Below are positions 1 through 7,529 of a DNA stretch of 32,174 nucleotides, one piece after another. Every line of letters begins with the position of its first letter. Position 1 is the stretch's first letter. A model generated the notes under the pieces. It made no database searches and was not told where the DNA came from. It saw nothing but the letters and a program-made list of their open reading frames with translations. Origin of the DNA: Natrinema thermotolerans DSM 11552. GTDB lineage: Archaea > Halobacteriota > Halobacteria > Halobacteriales > Natrialbaceae. The DNA lies in NCBI GenBank assembly GCA_000337115.1, contig AOIR01000040.1, forward strand, positions 1-32,174, written 5' to 3'. The position numbers and the translations under genes were made by a program.

Positions 1-19
1 AGATGTGTATAAGAGACAG
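1..19 (+). other. Tn5/Nextera mosaic-end adapter (library artefact)
   Basis: The first 19 bases, AGATGTGTATAAGAGACAG, are identical to the 19-bp transposase mosaic end used in tagmentation libraries. This is not genomic sequence. It keeps the following reading frame open by chance and adds five false residues to it, so the genome begins at base 20. It marks this as the raw end of an assembled contig. Confidence 0.95.
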
Positions 20-1153
20 GCGGACGGCGCGTACCGCGGCGTCGCCGGCGTCGTCCGCGATATCACCGCCCGCACCGAGCGCAAACGCGAACTCGAGGAG
101 TACGAGACGATCCTCGAGACGATCCCGGACGAGGCCTATCAACTCGACGCCGAGGGCTACATCACGAAGGTCGTCCCGCCGAGCAACGCCGAGGTGGCGA
201 TGACCGGCCACGCCCCCGCGGAGCTGGTCGGCGAACACGTCTCGCTGATCATGGACGAGGACGACATCGCCACCGCCGAACGCGAGATCGAGTCGCTACT
301 GGACGACTCGGACCGCGACCACGCCTCCTTTGAGATGGAGACGATCACGATCGACGGCGGCCGGGTCCCCCACGAAAACCACATTGCGGTCCTGCCGCGC
401 GACGAAGACGGCCGCTTTCAGGGGACCGTCGGCGTCCTGCGGGACATCACGGACCGCAAGGAACGCGAGCGCGAGCTGAAAGCCCAGAACGAGCGCCTCG
501 AGCGCTTTGCCAGTATCGTGTCCCACGACCTCCGGAACCCCCTAAACGTCGCACAGGGCCGCCTCGAGCAGGCCCGCCGGACCTGCGACTGTGACGAGAC
601 CCACCTCGAGGAGGTCGCGTGGGCCCACGACCGGATGGGCGTGTTGATCGAGAACATCCTGACGATCGCGCGCGATCGGGATCCACAGCCCGACCCGGAG
701 CCGATCGATCTCGCGGCGATCGTCGACGACTGCTGGGATCACGTCGACACCGGGACGGCCGCGTTGCGGGTCGACACCGACGCCGTCGTTCGGGCCGATC
801 GGGCGCGGCTCAAGCAGTTGCTCGAGAACCTGCTTCGCAACGCCGTGGATCACAGCGACGTCGGCCCCGCGGGCCCCGACGGCGATGGGGACCGCTCCGG
901 CGTCACGATCACGGTCGGCGACCTCGCGGACGGGGACGGCTTCTACGTCGCGGACGACGGCCCGGGGATCCCGCCCGACGAACGCGAGCGGGTCTTCGAG
1001 AGCGGCTACTCGAGCGACGGGGACGGGACCGGCCTCGGGCTCGCGATCGTCGAGCGGATCGCGGCGGCCCACGGCTGGACGGCGACGGCGACCGAGAGCG
1101 TGGCCGGCGGCGCACGGTTCGAGCTGGCCGATGTCGACTCGGTCGGCCGGTGA
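20..1153 (+). CDS. PAS-domain sensor histidine kinase, 5' truncated
   Basis: This is the C-terminal part of a cytosolic sensor kinase that autophosphorylates on histidine and passes the phosphate to a response regulator. The visible part starts with the end of one PAS domain (a VVRDITARTERKREL linker), followed by a complete PAS domain of about 110 residues ending in another GVLRDITDRKERE linker. Next come the HisKA helix with the H-box SHDLRNPLNV, and a HATPase domain with N-box LLENLLRNAVDHS, G1-box DDGPGIPPDE and G2-box GTGLGLAIV. All catalytic boxes are intact. The N-terminus is missing because the contig begins here; the apparent GTG at base 5 lies in adapter. No membrane segment is seen in the remaining part. 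No cognate response regulator is adjacent. Confidence 0.93.
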   Translation, partial: ADGAYRGVAGVVRDITARTERKRELEEYETILETIPDEAYQLDAEGYITKVVPPSNAEVAMTGHAPAELVGEHVSLIMDEDDIATAEREIESLLDDSDRDHASFEMETITIDGGRVPHENHIAVLPRDEDGRFQGTVGVLRDITDRKERERELKAQNERLERFASIVSHDLRNPLNVAQGRLEQARRTCDCDETHLEEVAWAHDRMGVLIENILTIARDRDPQPDPEPIDLAAIVDDCWDHVDTGTAALRVDTDAVVRADRARLKQLLENLLRNAVDHSDVGPAGPDGDGDRSGVTITVGDLADGDGFYVADDGPGIPPDERERVFESGYSSDGDGTGLGLAIVERIAAAHGWTATATESVAGGARFELADVDSVGR

Positions 1154-1201
1154 CGGCGACGAGGAGAAATCCTTTTGCGGGACCCCTACACACGTCGAGG
1201 T

Positions 1202-1528
1202 ATGAGCAACGATTGGCCAGTCGATCCCGACGGCGAGGAGGGCAGCGAGGGGATGCGCAAGTTCGACATGCGGATCATCGCGGACAAGGTCGACGAGGAG
1301 GAGGACTTCCCGATGGTGCGCGACGAGTTCGTCGAGGAGTACGGCGACTATCCCGTCCGAATCAACCACGAGACGGTCGTCGCGCTCAGCGACATCTTCG
1401 AGTACGTCGAACCCGCGGAGTTCGAGACGATGGTCGACATGCACAAGGCCGTCGGCGCGGCGATGCGAGAGGGCGGTTTCTGGAAGTACCACCCACACGG
1501 CAAGGACCCGGAGAAGGTCCACGCCTGA
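1202..1528 (+). CDS. Small acidic haloarchaeal protein (DUF5785-like)
   Basis: This 108-residue, very acidic, soluble protein has no membrane segment. It begins MSNDWPVDPDGEEGSEGMRKF and contains a conserved-looking MREGGFWKY segment near the C-terminus. These features match my memory of the haloarchaeal family DUF5785, whose function is unknown; the family name is recall, not a search. The ATG at 1202 is chosen because a TATA-like CCTTTTGC at about 1172-1179 lies 25-30 bases upstream, giving a leaderless transcript. A longer in-frame start at 1175 would lie inside that promoter. It follows the truncated kinase by 48 bases on the same strand but appears to have its own promoter. Confidence 0.75.
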   Translation: MSNDWPVDPDGEEGSEGMRKFDMRIIADKVDEEEDFPMVRDEFVEEYGDYPVRINHETVVALSDIFEYVEPAEFETMVDMHKAVGAAMREGGFWKYHPHGKDPEKVHA

Positions 1529-1567
1529 TCGGGCGCCCGAGCCATCACGAATCTGGATTACGTATCA

Positions 1568-1575
1568 CTTATATG
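1568..1575 (+). promoter_or_regulatory. TATA box of GTP cyclohydrolase III gene
   Basis: CTTATATG lies 26-33 bases upstream of the GTG start at 1601. This spacing is expected for a leaderless haloarchaeal transcript and supports the GTG start. Confidence 0.6.
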
Positions 1576-1600
1576 ACGGCGTTCGAAAGGAACGTTCACA

Positions 1601-2371
1601 GTGACTAACACGCAGGTAACGCTCGTTCAGATCGACAACTACGGCCCCTGGACCGTGACCCCGGAGCCCCGCCGGGAAGCGGACCTCCAGACCATGCAAT
1701 CCCGACTGTACGCCGACATCTCCCAGTTCGTCGGCAACCGCGACGGCTACACCTTCTTCACCCGGTTCGACAACATCATCGCCGTCACGAACGGCTGCTC
1801 GATGGAGGACCACGCGCTCCTCCAGGAGTCGGTCGGCAACCGATACCCCGTGACGCTCAGTCTCGGCGTCGCGACCGGTCGCAGTCCCGTCCAGGCGCTG
1901 TCGGACGCGACCGAACGCCTGCAAGACGCCGGCAGCGCACAGGACGAGGACCGCCGGGAGTGTCTCGAGGGTCGGGCCATCGACGAGGAGTTCCGGGCCG
2001 ACGAGGACGTCCAGATCGCCCACTTCGACGTGATCAACGCGACCGGCAACTACACGGACGAACTCAACGCCTTCGACACCTTCATCGAGATCGAGCAGGG
2101 CTATGCGGAACTCATGCGCCACATGCGCCACGCCCACGACAGCCTCTCCTTCTTCGTCGGCGGCGACAACGTCATCGTCGTCTGCCCCGATCTCGGGACC
2201 GCCGACTACGAGGAGGCGGTCACACACGTCGCGGACGCCGTCGGCGTCGAGATGCAGGTCGGCGTCGGTCGCGGGAAGAGCGCCCACGAGGCCGGCTACG
2301 ACGCCAAACACGCCCTCGAGACCTGTCGGGCCGACGGGACGCGGGTCGAACTCGAGTGGGAGAACGCCTGA
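1601..2371 (+). CDS. arfA: GTP cyclohydrolase III (GTP cyclohydrolase IIa)
   Basis: The 256-residue protein starts with GTG and matches archaeal GTP cyclohydrolase III (MJ0145 family). This enzyme opens GTP to 2-amino-5-formylamino-6-ribosylaminopyrimidinone 5'-phosphate, the first step toward riboflavin and the F420 chromophore in archaea. The sequence shows the family's two ferredoxin-like, cyclase-related halves. The N-terminal half has VTLVQIDNYGPWT, FTRFDNIIAVTNG and TLSLGVATGRSP. The C-terminal half has IAHFDVINATGNYTD, FFVGGDNVIVVCP and MQVGVGRGKSAHEAGYDAKHALE. The paired FDN and GGDN segments are the metal/GTP-binding turns. It is a single gene with its own TATA box. A creatininase-family gene at 22084, possibly encoding the next enzyme (ArfB), lies 20 kb away. 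Confidence 0.93.
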   Translation: MTNTQVTLVQIDNYGPWTVTPEPRREADLQTMQSRLYADISQFVGNRDGYTFFTRFDNIIAVTNGCSMEDHALLQESVGNRYPVTLSLGVATGRSPVQALSDATERLQDAGSAQDEDRRECLEGRAIDEEFRADEDVQIAHFDVINATGNYTDELNAFDTFIEIEQGYAELMRHMRHAHDSLSFFVGGDNVIVVCPDLGTADYEEAVTHVADAVGVEMQVGVGRGKSAHEAGYDAKHALETCRADGTRVELEWENA

Positions 2372-2455
2372 GTTCGGGAGTTAGAGAACTTCGCTCCCGA
2401 TTTTCTTAAGTGTGGTGGAGGTAGCTTTTAGCCCGTCCGTGTGATCCGTACACGT

Positions 2456-3064
2456 ATGGAATCGGAACTGTCCGTCAGGGACGTGCTGACGAGCGAGTAC
2501 GTCGGCGTCAGCGAATCGGATACCGTGCTCGACGTGGTGCGGCTCATGCGTGAGGAACGGACCAGCTGTGCGCTGGTCGTCCGGGGCTCCGAGCCCGTCG
2601 GCATCGTGACCGAGTGGGACGTCCTGGAACTGATCGCCGGGGAAGGCGAACCGTCCGCGACGACCGTCGACGAGGTGATGACGACGCCGGTCATTACGGT
2701 CGACCCCGCCCGATCGCTGACCGACGTCGCCACCACGATGGCCCGCCAGAACATCCGTAACGTCGTCGTCGACGGCCCGGACGGGATCGTCGGGCTCGTC
2801 ACCCAGCGAGACGTCATCGCGGCCGCCAGTTCCTTCCAGGCGACGATGACTCCCGCCCGCTCGAGCGAGCCGCCGATCGATCGCGACCGCGGCATCGCCG
2901 AGCCCGCGACCGCGCCCCCCGCCGGGGAGGGCGAGGCTGCCGTCCTCCCCAACGGCGGCGACGAGTACACCACCCAGGGCGTCTGCGAGGCCTGTGGCTC
3001 GCTCGCTGACGCGCTGTGGGACGCCAACGGCCAGCTGGTCTGTTCGGACTGTCGGACAGTGTAG
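2456..3064 (+). CDS. CBS-pair protein with C-terminal zinc ribbon
   Basis: The 202-residue cytosolic protein has two tandem CBS motifs: about residues 5-60 (VRDVLTSEYVGVSESDTVLDVVRLM to GIVTEWDVLELI) and about 68-125 (VDEVMTTPVITVDPARSLTDVATTM to GLVTQRDVIAAA). Such a pair normally forms a Bateman module that binds adenine nucleotides and senses energy or ionic state. A low-complexity linker of about 50 residues follows, then a C-terminal CEAC-x15-CSDC, a likely structural zinc ribbon. ATG 2456 is preferred over the GTG at 2441 because a TATA-like CTTTTAG at 2425-2431 sits at the right distance. The ligand and partner are unknown. It lies alone between arfA and pgk. Confidence 0.88.
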   Translation: MESELSVRDVLTSEYVGVSESDTVLDVVRLMREERTSCALVVRGSEPVGIVTEWDVLELIAGEGEPSATTVDEVMTTPVITVDPARSLTDVATTMARQNIRNVVVDGPDGIVGLVTQRDVIAAASSFQATMTPARSSEPPIDRDRGIAEPATAPPAGEGEAAVLPNGGDEYTTQGVCEACGSLADALWDANGQLVCSDCRTV

Positions 3065-3166
3065 GCCGCTCTCGGAATTCACAACTGCGTGTGGTGTGTC
3101 ATCAGTCAACGCAGACTATCTCTCCGATAGAAAGACCTTTCGGGTGCCGCAGTGGACTGACCGGTA

Positions 3167-4390
3167 ATGATCGCGACCCTCGACGACCTGGACGTCGAAG
3201 GGACTACCGTCGGTGTTCGCGTCGACGTCAATAGTCCGATCGACGACGATGACACGCTCGCGGACGACGCCCGCCTGCGCGCCCACGTCGATACCCTCGC
3301 GGAACTGCTCGAGCGGGACGGTCGGGTCGCCGTCCTCGCCCATCAGGGCCGACCCGGCGGCGACGAGTTCGTCTCCCTCGAGTCCCACGCCGAACGGCTC
3401 TCGGAACTGCTCGGGCAGCCGGTCGACTACGTGGACGCCACCTTCACCGACGCCGCCCGCGAGGCCGTCAGGGACCTCGAGGACGGCGACTGCGTCGTCC
3501 TCGAGAACACCCGCTTCTACAGCGAGGAGTACATGGAGTTCGAGCCGAAGCGGGCCGCCCGGACCCATCTGGTCGAGGGCCTCGAGCCGGTCCTGGACGC
3601 CTACGTCAACGACGCCTTCGCGGCGGCACATCGCTCCCAGCCCTCGCTGGTCGGGCTCCCGACGGTCCTGCCGAGCTACGCCGGCCGGGTCATGGAGTCC
3701 GAACTCGACGTACTGGGCTCGATCGAGGAGACCGCCGACCCCCGCGTCTACGTCCTCGGCGGGGCGAAAGTCTCCGACTCCATCGACGTCGCCTGGTCGG
3801 TCCTCGAGAAGGGACTGGCCGATCACGTCCTCACGGCCGGCGTCGTCGGCAACGTCTTTCTCATCGCCGACGGCGTCGACCTGGGCGACGCCAGCTCCGA
3901 TTTCATCTACGATCAGGGCTACTGGGACGAGATCGACCGCGCCGCGGACCTGCTCGACGCCCACGGCGACCGAATCGCGCTGCCCCGCGACGTCGCCGTC
4001 GACCGGGACGGCGGCCGCCACGAACTCGGCGTCAACGCCCTTCCGCCGGGCGACGGCGAATCCGCCATGGACATCGGCGGGTCGACCCTGGAGTACTACC
4101 GGCGCGTCCTCGAGGACGCCGAAACCGTCATCCTCAACGGCCCCGCCGGCGTCTTCGAGGACGACCGCTTCGAGACCGGGACACGACAGCTCTACGACGC
4201 CGCGACCGACATTCCCACGAGTATCGTCGGCGGCGGCGACACCGCCTCGGCGCTTCGCCAACTCGGCGTCGAGGGCTTTTCACACGTCAGCACCGGCGGC
4301 GGCGCGGCCCTCCGGATGCTCACCGCCGAATCCCTGCCCGCCGTGACCGCACTCGAGAATGCCCCCGAGCAACCAGCGGCCGACGATTGA
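3167..4390 (+). CDS. pgk: Phosphoglycerate kinase
   Basis: This 407-residue protein is full length for archaeal PGK, which interconverts 1,3-bisphosphoglycerate + ADP and 3-phosphoglycerate + ATP in glycolysis/gluconeogenesis. The N-terminal domain has the 3-PG site RVDVNSPID, the HQGRPG loop, ENTRFYSEE and YVNDAFAAAHRS. The C-terminal nucleotide domain has VLGGAKVSDS, ILNGPAGVFE and VGGGDTASAL, followed by STGGGA near the end. All the family's core motifs are present. A TATA-like AAAGACCTTT (3131-3140) precedes ATG 3167 by about 30 bases. The GNAT gene starts inside its last 32 bases, so the two are likely co-transcribed. Confidence 0.97.
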   Translation: MIATLDDLDVEGTTVGVRVDVNSPIDDDDTLADDARLRAHVDTLAELLERDGRVAVLAHQGRPGGDEFVSLESHAERLSELLGQPVDYVDATFTDAAREAVRDLEDGDCVVLENTRFYSEEYMEFEPKRAARTHLVEGLEPVLDAYVNDAFAAAHRSQPSLVGLPTVLPSYAGRVMESELDVLGSIEETADPRVYVLGGAKVSDSIDVAWSVLEKGLADHVLTAGVVGNVFLIADGVDLGDASSDFIYDQGYWDEIDRAADLLDAHGDRIALPRDVAVDRDGGRHELGVNALPPGDGESAMDIGGSTLEYYRRVLEDAETVILNGPAGVFEDDRFETGTRQLYDAATDIPTSIVGGGDTASALRQLGVEGFSHVSTGGGAALRMLTAESLPAVTALENAPEQPAADD

Positions 4391-4874
4391 ACTCGCCACG
4401 CGGGCCGACCTCGACGCTCTCACGGACCTCTGGGTCGACCTCGCCCACGACCAGCGCCGGTACCAGTCGGCGGTCCGCCCCGAGGCCAACCGCGAGGCCA
4501 TGCGGGAGACGCTCGGTGCCTATCTGGTCAGCGACGGCCTGTTCGTCGCCCGCCTCGAGGGCGCGATCGTCGGCTTCGTCTCGGTGACGGTCGAACGCGG
4601 CACCCTCGAACTCGACACCACGCGCGGCCTGCTCTCGAACATCTACGTCCGGCCGGCCTACCGGGGACAGGGGATCGGCACCGCCCTGCTTGAGGCCGCC
4701 GAAGCGTCGCTCGCCGACCGCGGCGTCGACGAACTGCTGCTCGAGGTGATGGCGGACAACGAGGCTGCCCGTCGGTTCTACCGCCGCCACGGCTATGATC
4801 CGTTCCGCGTGTCGATGACGCGCTCGCTCGCGGACCGCGACGAAAACGATACACACTCAAAGGAGGACGGCTAA
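4359..4874 (+). CDS. GNAT-family N-acetyltransferase
   Basis: The 171-residue protein has one GNAT domain that would transfer acetyl from acetyl-CoA to an amine; the substrate is unknown. Motif A, the acetyl-CoA pyrophosphate loop, is clear in NIYVRPAYRGQGIGTALLEAA (about residues 90-110), with motif B in EVMADNEAARRFYRRHGY. The ATG at 4359 overlaps the pgk coding end by 32 bases in another frame. No other ATG, GTG or TTG lies in frame before residue 50, and the domain needs the earlier start, so the overlap is probably real and points to translational coupling with pgk. The C-terminus is a hydrophilic acidic tail. Confidence 0.9.
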   Translation: MPPSNQRPTIELATRADLDALTDLWVDLAHDQRRYQSAVRPEANREAMRETLGAYLVSDGLFVARLEGAIVGFVSVTVERGTLELDTTRGLLSNIYVRPAYRGQGIGTALLEAAEASLADRGVDELLLEVMADNEAARRFYRRHGYDPFRVSMTRSLADRDENDTHSKEDG

Positions 4875-4886
4875 CCCACGGCCTGC

Positions 4887-4960
4887 GCCAGGGGAGCATG
4901 GGCGGTTCATGCACTCGACTTGTAATCGAGACTTCCGGGGTTCAAATCCCCGCCCTGGCT
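4887..4960 (+). tRNA. tRNA-Thr (anticodon UGU)
   Basis: A full cloverleaf of 74 nt is readable: acceptor GCCAGGG/CCCTGGC with discriminator T, D stem GCAT/ATGC, anticodon stem CTCGA/TCGAG with loop CTTGTAA (anticodon TGT at 4921-4923), and T arm CGGGG-TTCAAAT-CCCCG. All stems pair perfectly. No intron is present and CCA is not encoded. UGU reads ACA (and with modification other ACN) threonine codons. Confidence 0.96.
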
Positions 4961-5073
4961 TTCTACCTCGCGTTCAAACGCCGCCACCGACCGGTTCGGA
5001 CCGTCGGTTGCTATCGGCTCCCGTCGAATGTCACGCGCTCGAGACGCGACCGAGCAGTGCCCCACGGAGCCGA

Positions 5074-5087
5074 GAGACGGCCGTCTC
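5074..5087. other. 14-bp perfect palindrome GAGACGGCCGTCTC
   Basis: GAGACGGCCGTCTC reads the same on both strands and lies 33 bases beyond the stop of the minus-strand small membrane gene (5120). GACGGCC and GGCCGTC copies nearby allow an alternative longer stem. It may act as a 3' structure for that gene; function is not shown. The rest of 4961-5119 holds nothing I can recognise. Confidence 0.35.
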
Positions 5088-5119
5088 GCGGCGTCTCGGC
5101 CGTCGGTTCCGCCGGCGGC

Positions 5120-5290
5120 CTACCACAGTCCGAGCGCGCGACCGGTCGCGAGGACCGCGAACATCGCCAGTCCGAGCAGGATCAAAACCAGCGCTTCCGC
5201 CGAGACGGCGGTGACCAGGGCCCGAGCGACTCGAGTCGGACGACCGGTCGTCCGGTCGAGGCGCCAATCGGCCCGCTCGTCGGGTGACAC
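5120..5290 (-). CDS. Small single-pass membrane protein (56 aa)
   Basis: A short minus-strand frame from GTG at 5290 to TAG at 5120 encodes 56 residues: a hydrophilic basic N-terminus (SPDERADWRLDRTTGRPTRVAR) followed by one strong hydrophobic helix, about residues 30-50 (SAEALVLILLGLAMFAVLATG), ending RALGLW. Third positions are G/C-rich as in real genes here. A TATA-like CTTTTAG (minus strand, 5315-5321) lies 25-31 bases upstream of the GTG, matching a leaderless promoter. I recognise no family. It would be missed by a 60-residue cutoff. The topology suggests a small inner-membrane protein with a cytosolic N-terminus. Confidence 0.6.
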   Translation of the reverse strand: MSPDERADWRLDRTTGRPTRVARALVTAVSAEALVLILLGLAMFAVLATGRALGLW

Positions 5291-5360
5291 ACACGCGGGT
5301 ACGGGCGGGGACGACTAAAAGCTGTCCGCGGGACGCGGCGGTCGGCGACGCCCCGACGGA

Positions 5361-5777
5361 CTACTCGAGGAACCGGGTTCGAACGTCACCGGTCGGCAGC
5401 AGACACTGTTCTTTCTGCCCGAACCAGCGATAGCGACGGGCCGCGACGAAGTCGTAGGCGCGGTCCCGGATCGGGCGCGGGAGATACCGCAGTGCCGACA
5501 GGAGGGCGTAGACGCCGCCGAGGTGGGCCGCGATCCGAGCCACGGCCGCGGACTTGACGTAACAGTCGTCGCCCTCGATCAGGACGATCGACTCCAGCGC
5601 GTCCGTCGGCAGGTCGTGAGCCGCGAGCAGGTCCTGACCGACGTCGGACTGGAGGGACGCGAAGTGGATCTTCCCCGCCGGATCCCGGGGGACGATGAAC
5701 TGGACGACCCCGTTACAGAGGTTACAGACCCCATCGAACAGGACGATCGGACTCTCGTCGGGGACCTCGGTACTCAT
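5361..5777 (-). CDS. DCC-family thiol-disulfide oxidoreductase-like protein (DUF393)
   Basis: The 138-residue protein begins, after a short leader, with IVLFDGVCNLCNGVVQFIV (CxxC at Cys18 and Cys21), the defining signature of the DCC/DUF393 family, and ends with the conserved CLLPTGDVRTRFL. The family has a thioredoxin-like fold and is presumed to act in thiol-disulfide exchange; the substrate is not known. ATG 5777 is chosen; in-frame codons further upstream give an unlikely TTG start. It is transcribed divergently from the HTTM membrane protein 146 bases away. DCC and HTTM proteins commonly occur together, and in some organisms are fused, so the two may share a membrane-associated redox job. 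Confidence 0.9.
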   Translation of the reverse strand: MSTEVPDESPIVLFDGVCNLCNGVVQFIVPRDPAGKIHFASLQSDVGQDLLAAHDLPTDALESIVLIEGDDCYVKSAAVARIAAHLGGVYALLSALRYLPRPIRDRAYDFVAARRYRWFGQKEQCLLPTGDVRTRFLE

Positions 5778-5923
5778 CGGACGGAACGCAGTAGGCAGCG
5801 GGGCCAGTTCAGCGTTCCGATCGGACCCGTCTTCGAACGAGAAGTAATCGCACAAATAGCTGTTTCAGCTTGCACGAAGCATATTCCGTGCCGGTCGAGA
5901 CGCCCGGACGTCTCTCCACGACG

Positions 5924-7489
5924 ATGTCCCGACACCCCTCCATCACTGCCGTCCGCCGGCGACTCTCGAGCGGTGCCGATCGAGTCGCCGCCGGGATCGA
6001 ACGCCGGTTCGCGATCGACGCGCGAGCGCTGGCAGCGTTTCGGATCGCGCTCGGACTCCTGTTGCTCGCCGACCTCGCGCTCCGGGCTCGAAACCTCGAA
6101 GCGTTCTACACGGACGCCGGCGTCCTTCCGCGCCGGGCCCTGTTCTCGGACTACTCGCAGGTGTACTCGCTGCACGCCCTCTCCGGCGAGGCGTGGGCGA
6201 TCGCGCTGTTGTTCGTTCTAGCGGGCGGCGTCGCCCTCGCGATGACCGTCGGCTACCGGACACGGCTCGCGACGGTCTGCTCGTGGCTGTTGCTCGTCTC
6301 CCTGCACGCCCGGAACCCGATGGTCCTCAACGGCGGGGATGTGCTGCTTCGACTCCTCGTGTTCTGGGCGATGTTCCTCCCGCTGAGCGAGCGCTGGGCC
6401 GTCGACGCGTACCGTCCCGAGACGGCCCGGGCGACCGTTGCGAACGTGGCGACGATGGCGCTGTTGCTCCAGGTCGTCGTCATGTACGTCTCGAACGCCA
6501 TCCACAAGAGCCGGGGGGAGCTGTGGTTCGGCGGGGAGGCAGTCGCCTACGTCTTCAGCCTCGACTACATGTTCACGTACCTGCTCGGCGACATCCTCAC
6601 GGCCTATCCCGAACTGTTGCGGCTCATGACGTATCTGTGGGTGGCGTTGCTCGTCTGTACGCCGCTGTTGCTCCTCCTGACCGGATGGCCGCGAGCGGCG
6701 CTGGCTGGTGCATTCGCCGGAATGCACCTCGGAATGCTCGTGACGATGCGGATCGGGCTGTTCCCGCTGGTCGTCGTCGCCGCGCTCGTGCCCTTCTTCC
6801 CGCCGGTCGTCTGGGATCGGTTGACGGCGGCGGTCGTCCGAGCCGGCCTCGCCGGGCCGCTCCGAAACGCGGTGGAACGACTGCGGCGGTGCCGTCCCGA
6901 GCGGTCGATGGCCGACGTGGTCGGGACCGCCGTCGTGCCGTCGCATCGGTTCCTCACCGCCGGCGTCGCCCGCGGCCGGTCGCTGCTATCGACGGCCGTT
7001 CCAGCGGTCTTTCTCGTCCTCGTTGTTCTTTCGAACGCCCAGGCACTGGGATACACGCAGGTGCCCGACGCCGGCGAAACGGCCCTCGAGGCCACCGAGA
7101 CCGACCAGTCGTGGCGGATGTTCGCCCCGGAACCGCTTCGGACCGACGGCTGGTTCCACGCCCCGGCCGACCTCGAGAACGGCTCTCGAGTCGACGCCAT
7201 GCACCGGTCCGCGGTCAACTGGAACCCCCCTCCGAGTCACGAGGACGTCTACCCGACCACGCGGTGGCGGAAATACCTCGCGAACATGGAGAGCGGGGAC
7301 AACGAGAACCACCAGTCGTACGTATCGAACTACCTCTGTGAGCGGTGGAACGACGACCATCGGACGGACATCGAGCGTCTCGAACTCTACTACATGGCCC
7401 AGGAGTCGGAACCGTACAACGAGACCGAACCGGTCACCAGCATCAAACTGCGCGAGTACGACTGCGACGGCGCGTTCGTTCAGGACTGA
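5924..7489 (+). CDS. HTTM-domain multi-pass membrane protein (vitamin K gamma-carboxylase-like)
   Basis: A protein of about 521 residues whose first two thirds form a bundle of hydrophobic helices of the HTTM type, the membrane domain shared with vitamin K-dependent gamma-carboxylase. Visible family features are FAIDARALAAFRIALGLLLL at the first helix, TDAGVLPR, the NGGDVLLRLLVFWAMFLPL helix, NAIHKSRGELWFGGEAV, and WRMFAPEP in the extracytoplasmic C-terminal part. The last 130 residues are hydrophilic and acidic. ATG 5924 is preferred; an in-frame GTG at 5888 is possible. The carboxylase activity is not established for archaeal members. It is divergent from the DCC gene and convergent with the universal stress protein (40 bases between stops). 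Confidence 0.85.
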   Translation: MSRHPSITAVRRRLSSGADRVAAGIERRFAIDARALAAFRIALGLLLLADLALRARNLEAFYTDAGVLPRRALFSDYSQVYSLHALSGEAWAIALLFVLAGGVALAMTVGYRTRLATVCSWLLLVSLHARNPMVLNGGDVLLRLLVFWAMFLPLSERWAVDAYRPETARATVANVATMALLLQVVVMYVSNAIHKSRGELWFGGEAVAYVFSLDYMFTYLLGDILTAYPELLRLMTYLWVALLVCTPLLLLLTGWPRAALAGAFAGMHLGMLVTMRIGLFPLVVVAALVPFFPPVVWDRLTAAVVRAGLAGPLRNAVERLRRCRPERSMADVVGTAVVPSHRFLTAGVARGRSLLSTAVPAVFLVLVVLSNAQALGYTQVPDAGETALEATETDQSWRMFAPEPLRTDGWFHAPADLENGSRVDAMHRSAVNWNPPPSHEDVYPTTRWRKYLANMESGDNENHQSYVSNYLCERWNDDHRTDIERLELYYMAQESEPYNETEPVTSIKLREYDCDGAFVQD

Positions 7490-7529
7490 GACGGGTCGCT
7501 GTACCGGTGGTCCAGTGGGGACGCCGGCG

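Noticed and set aside
5-19. GTG start and residues MYKRQ at the head of the first kinase frame
   Set aside because: These bases are the mosaic-end adapter, not genomic DNA; the true start lies beyond the contig.
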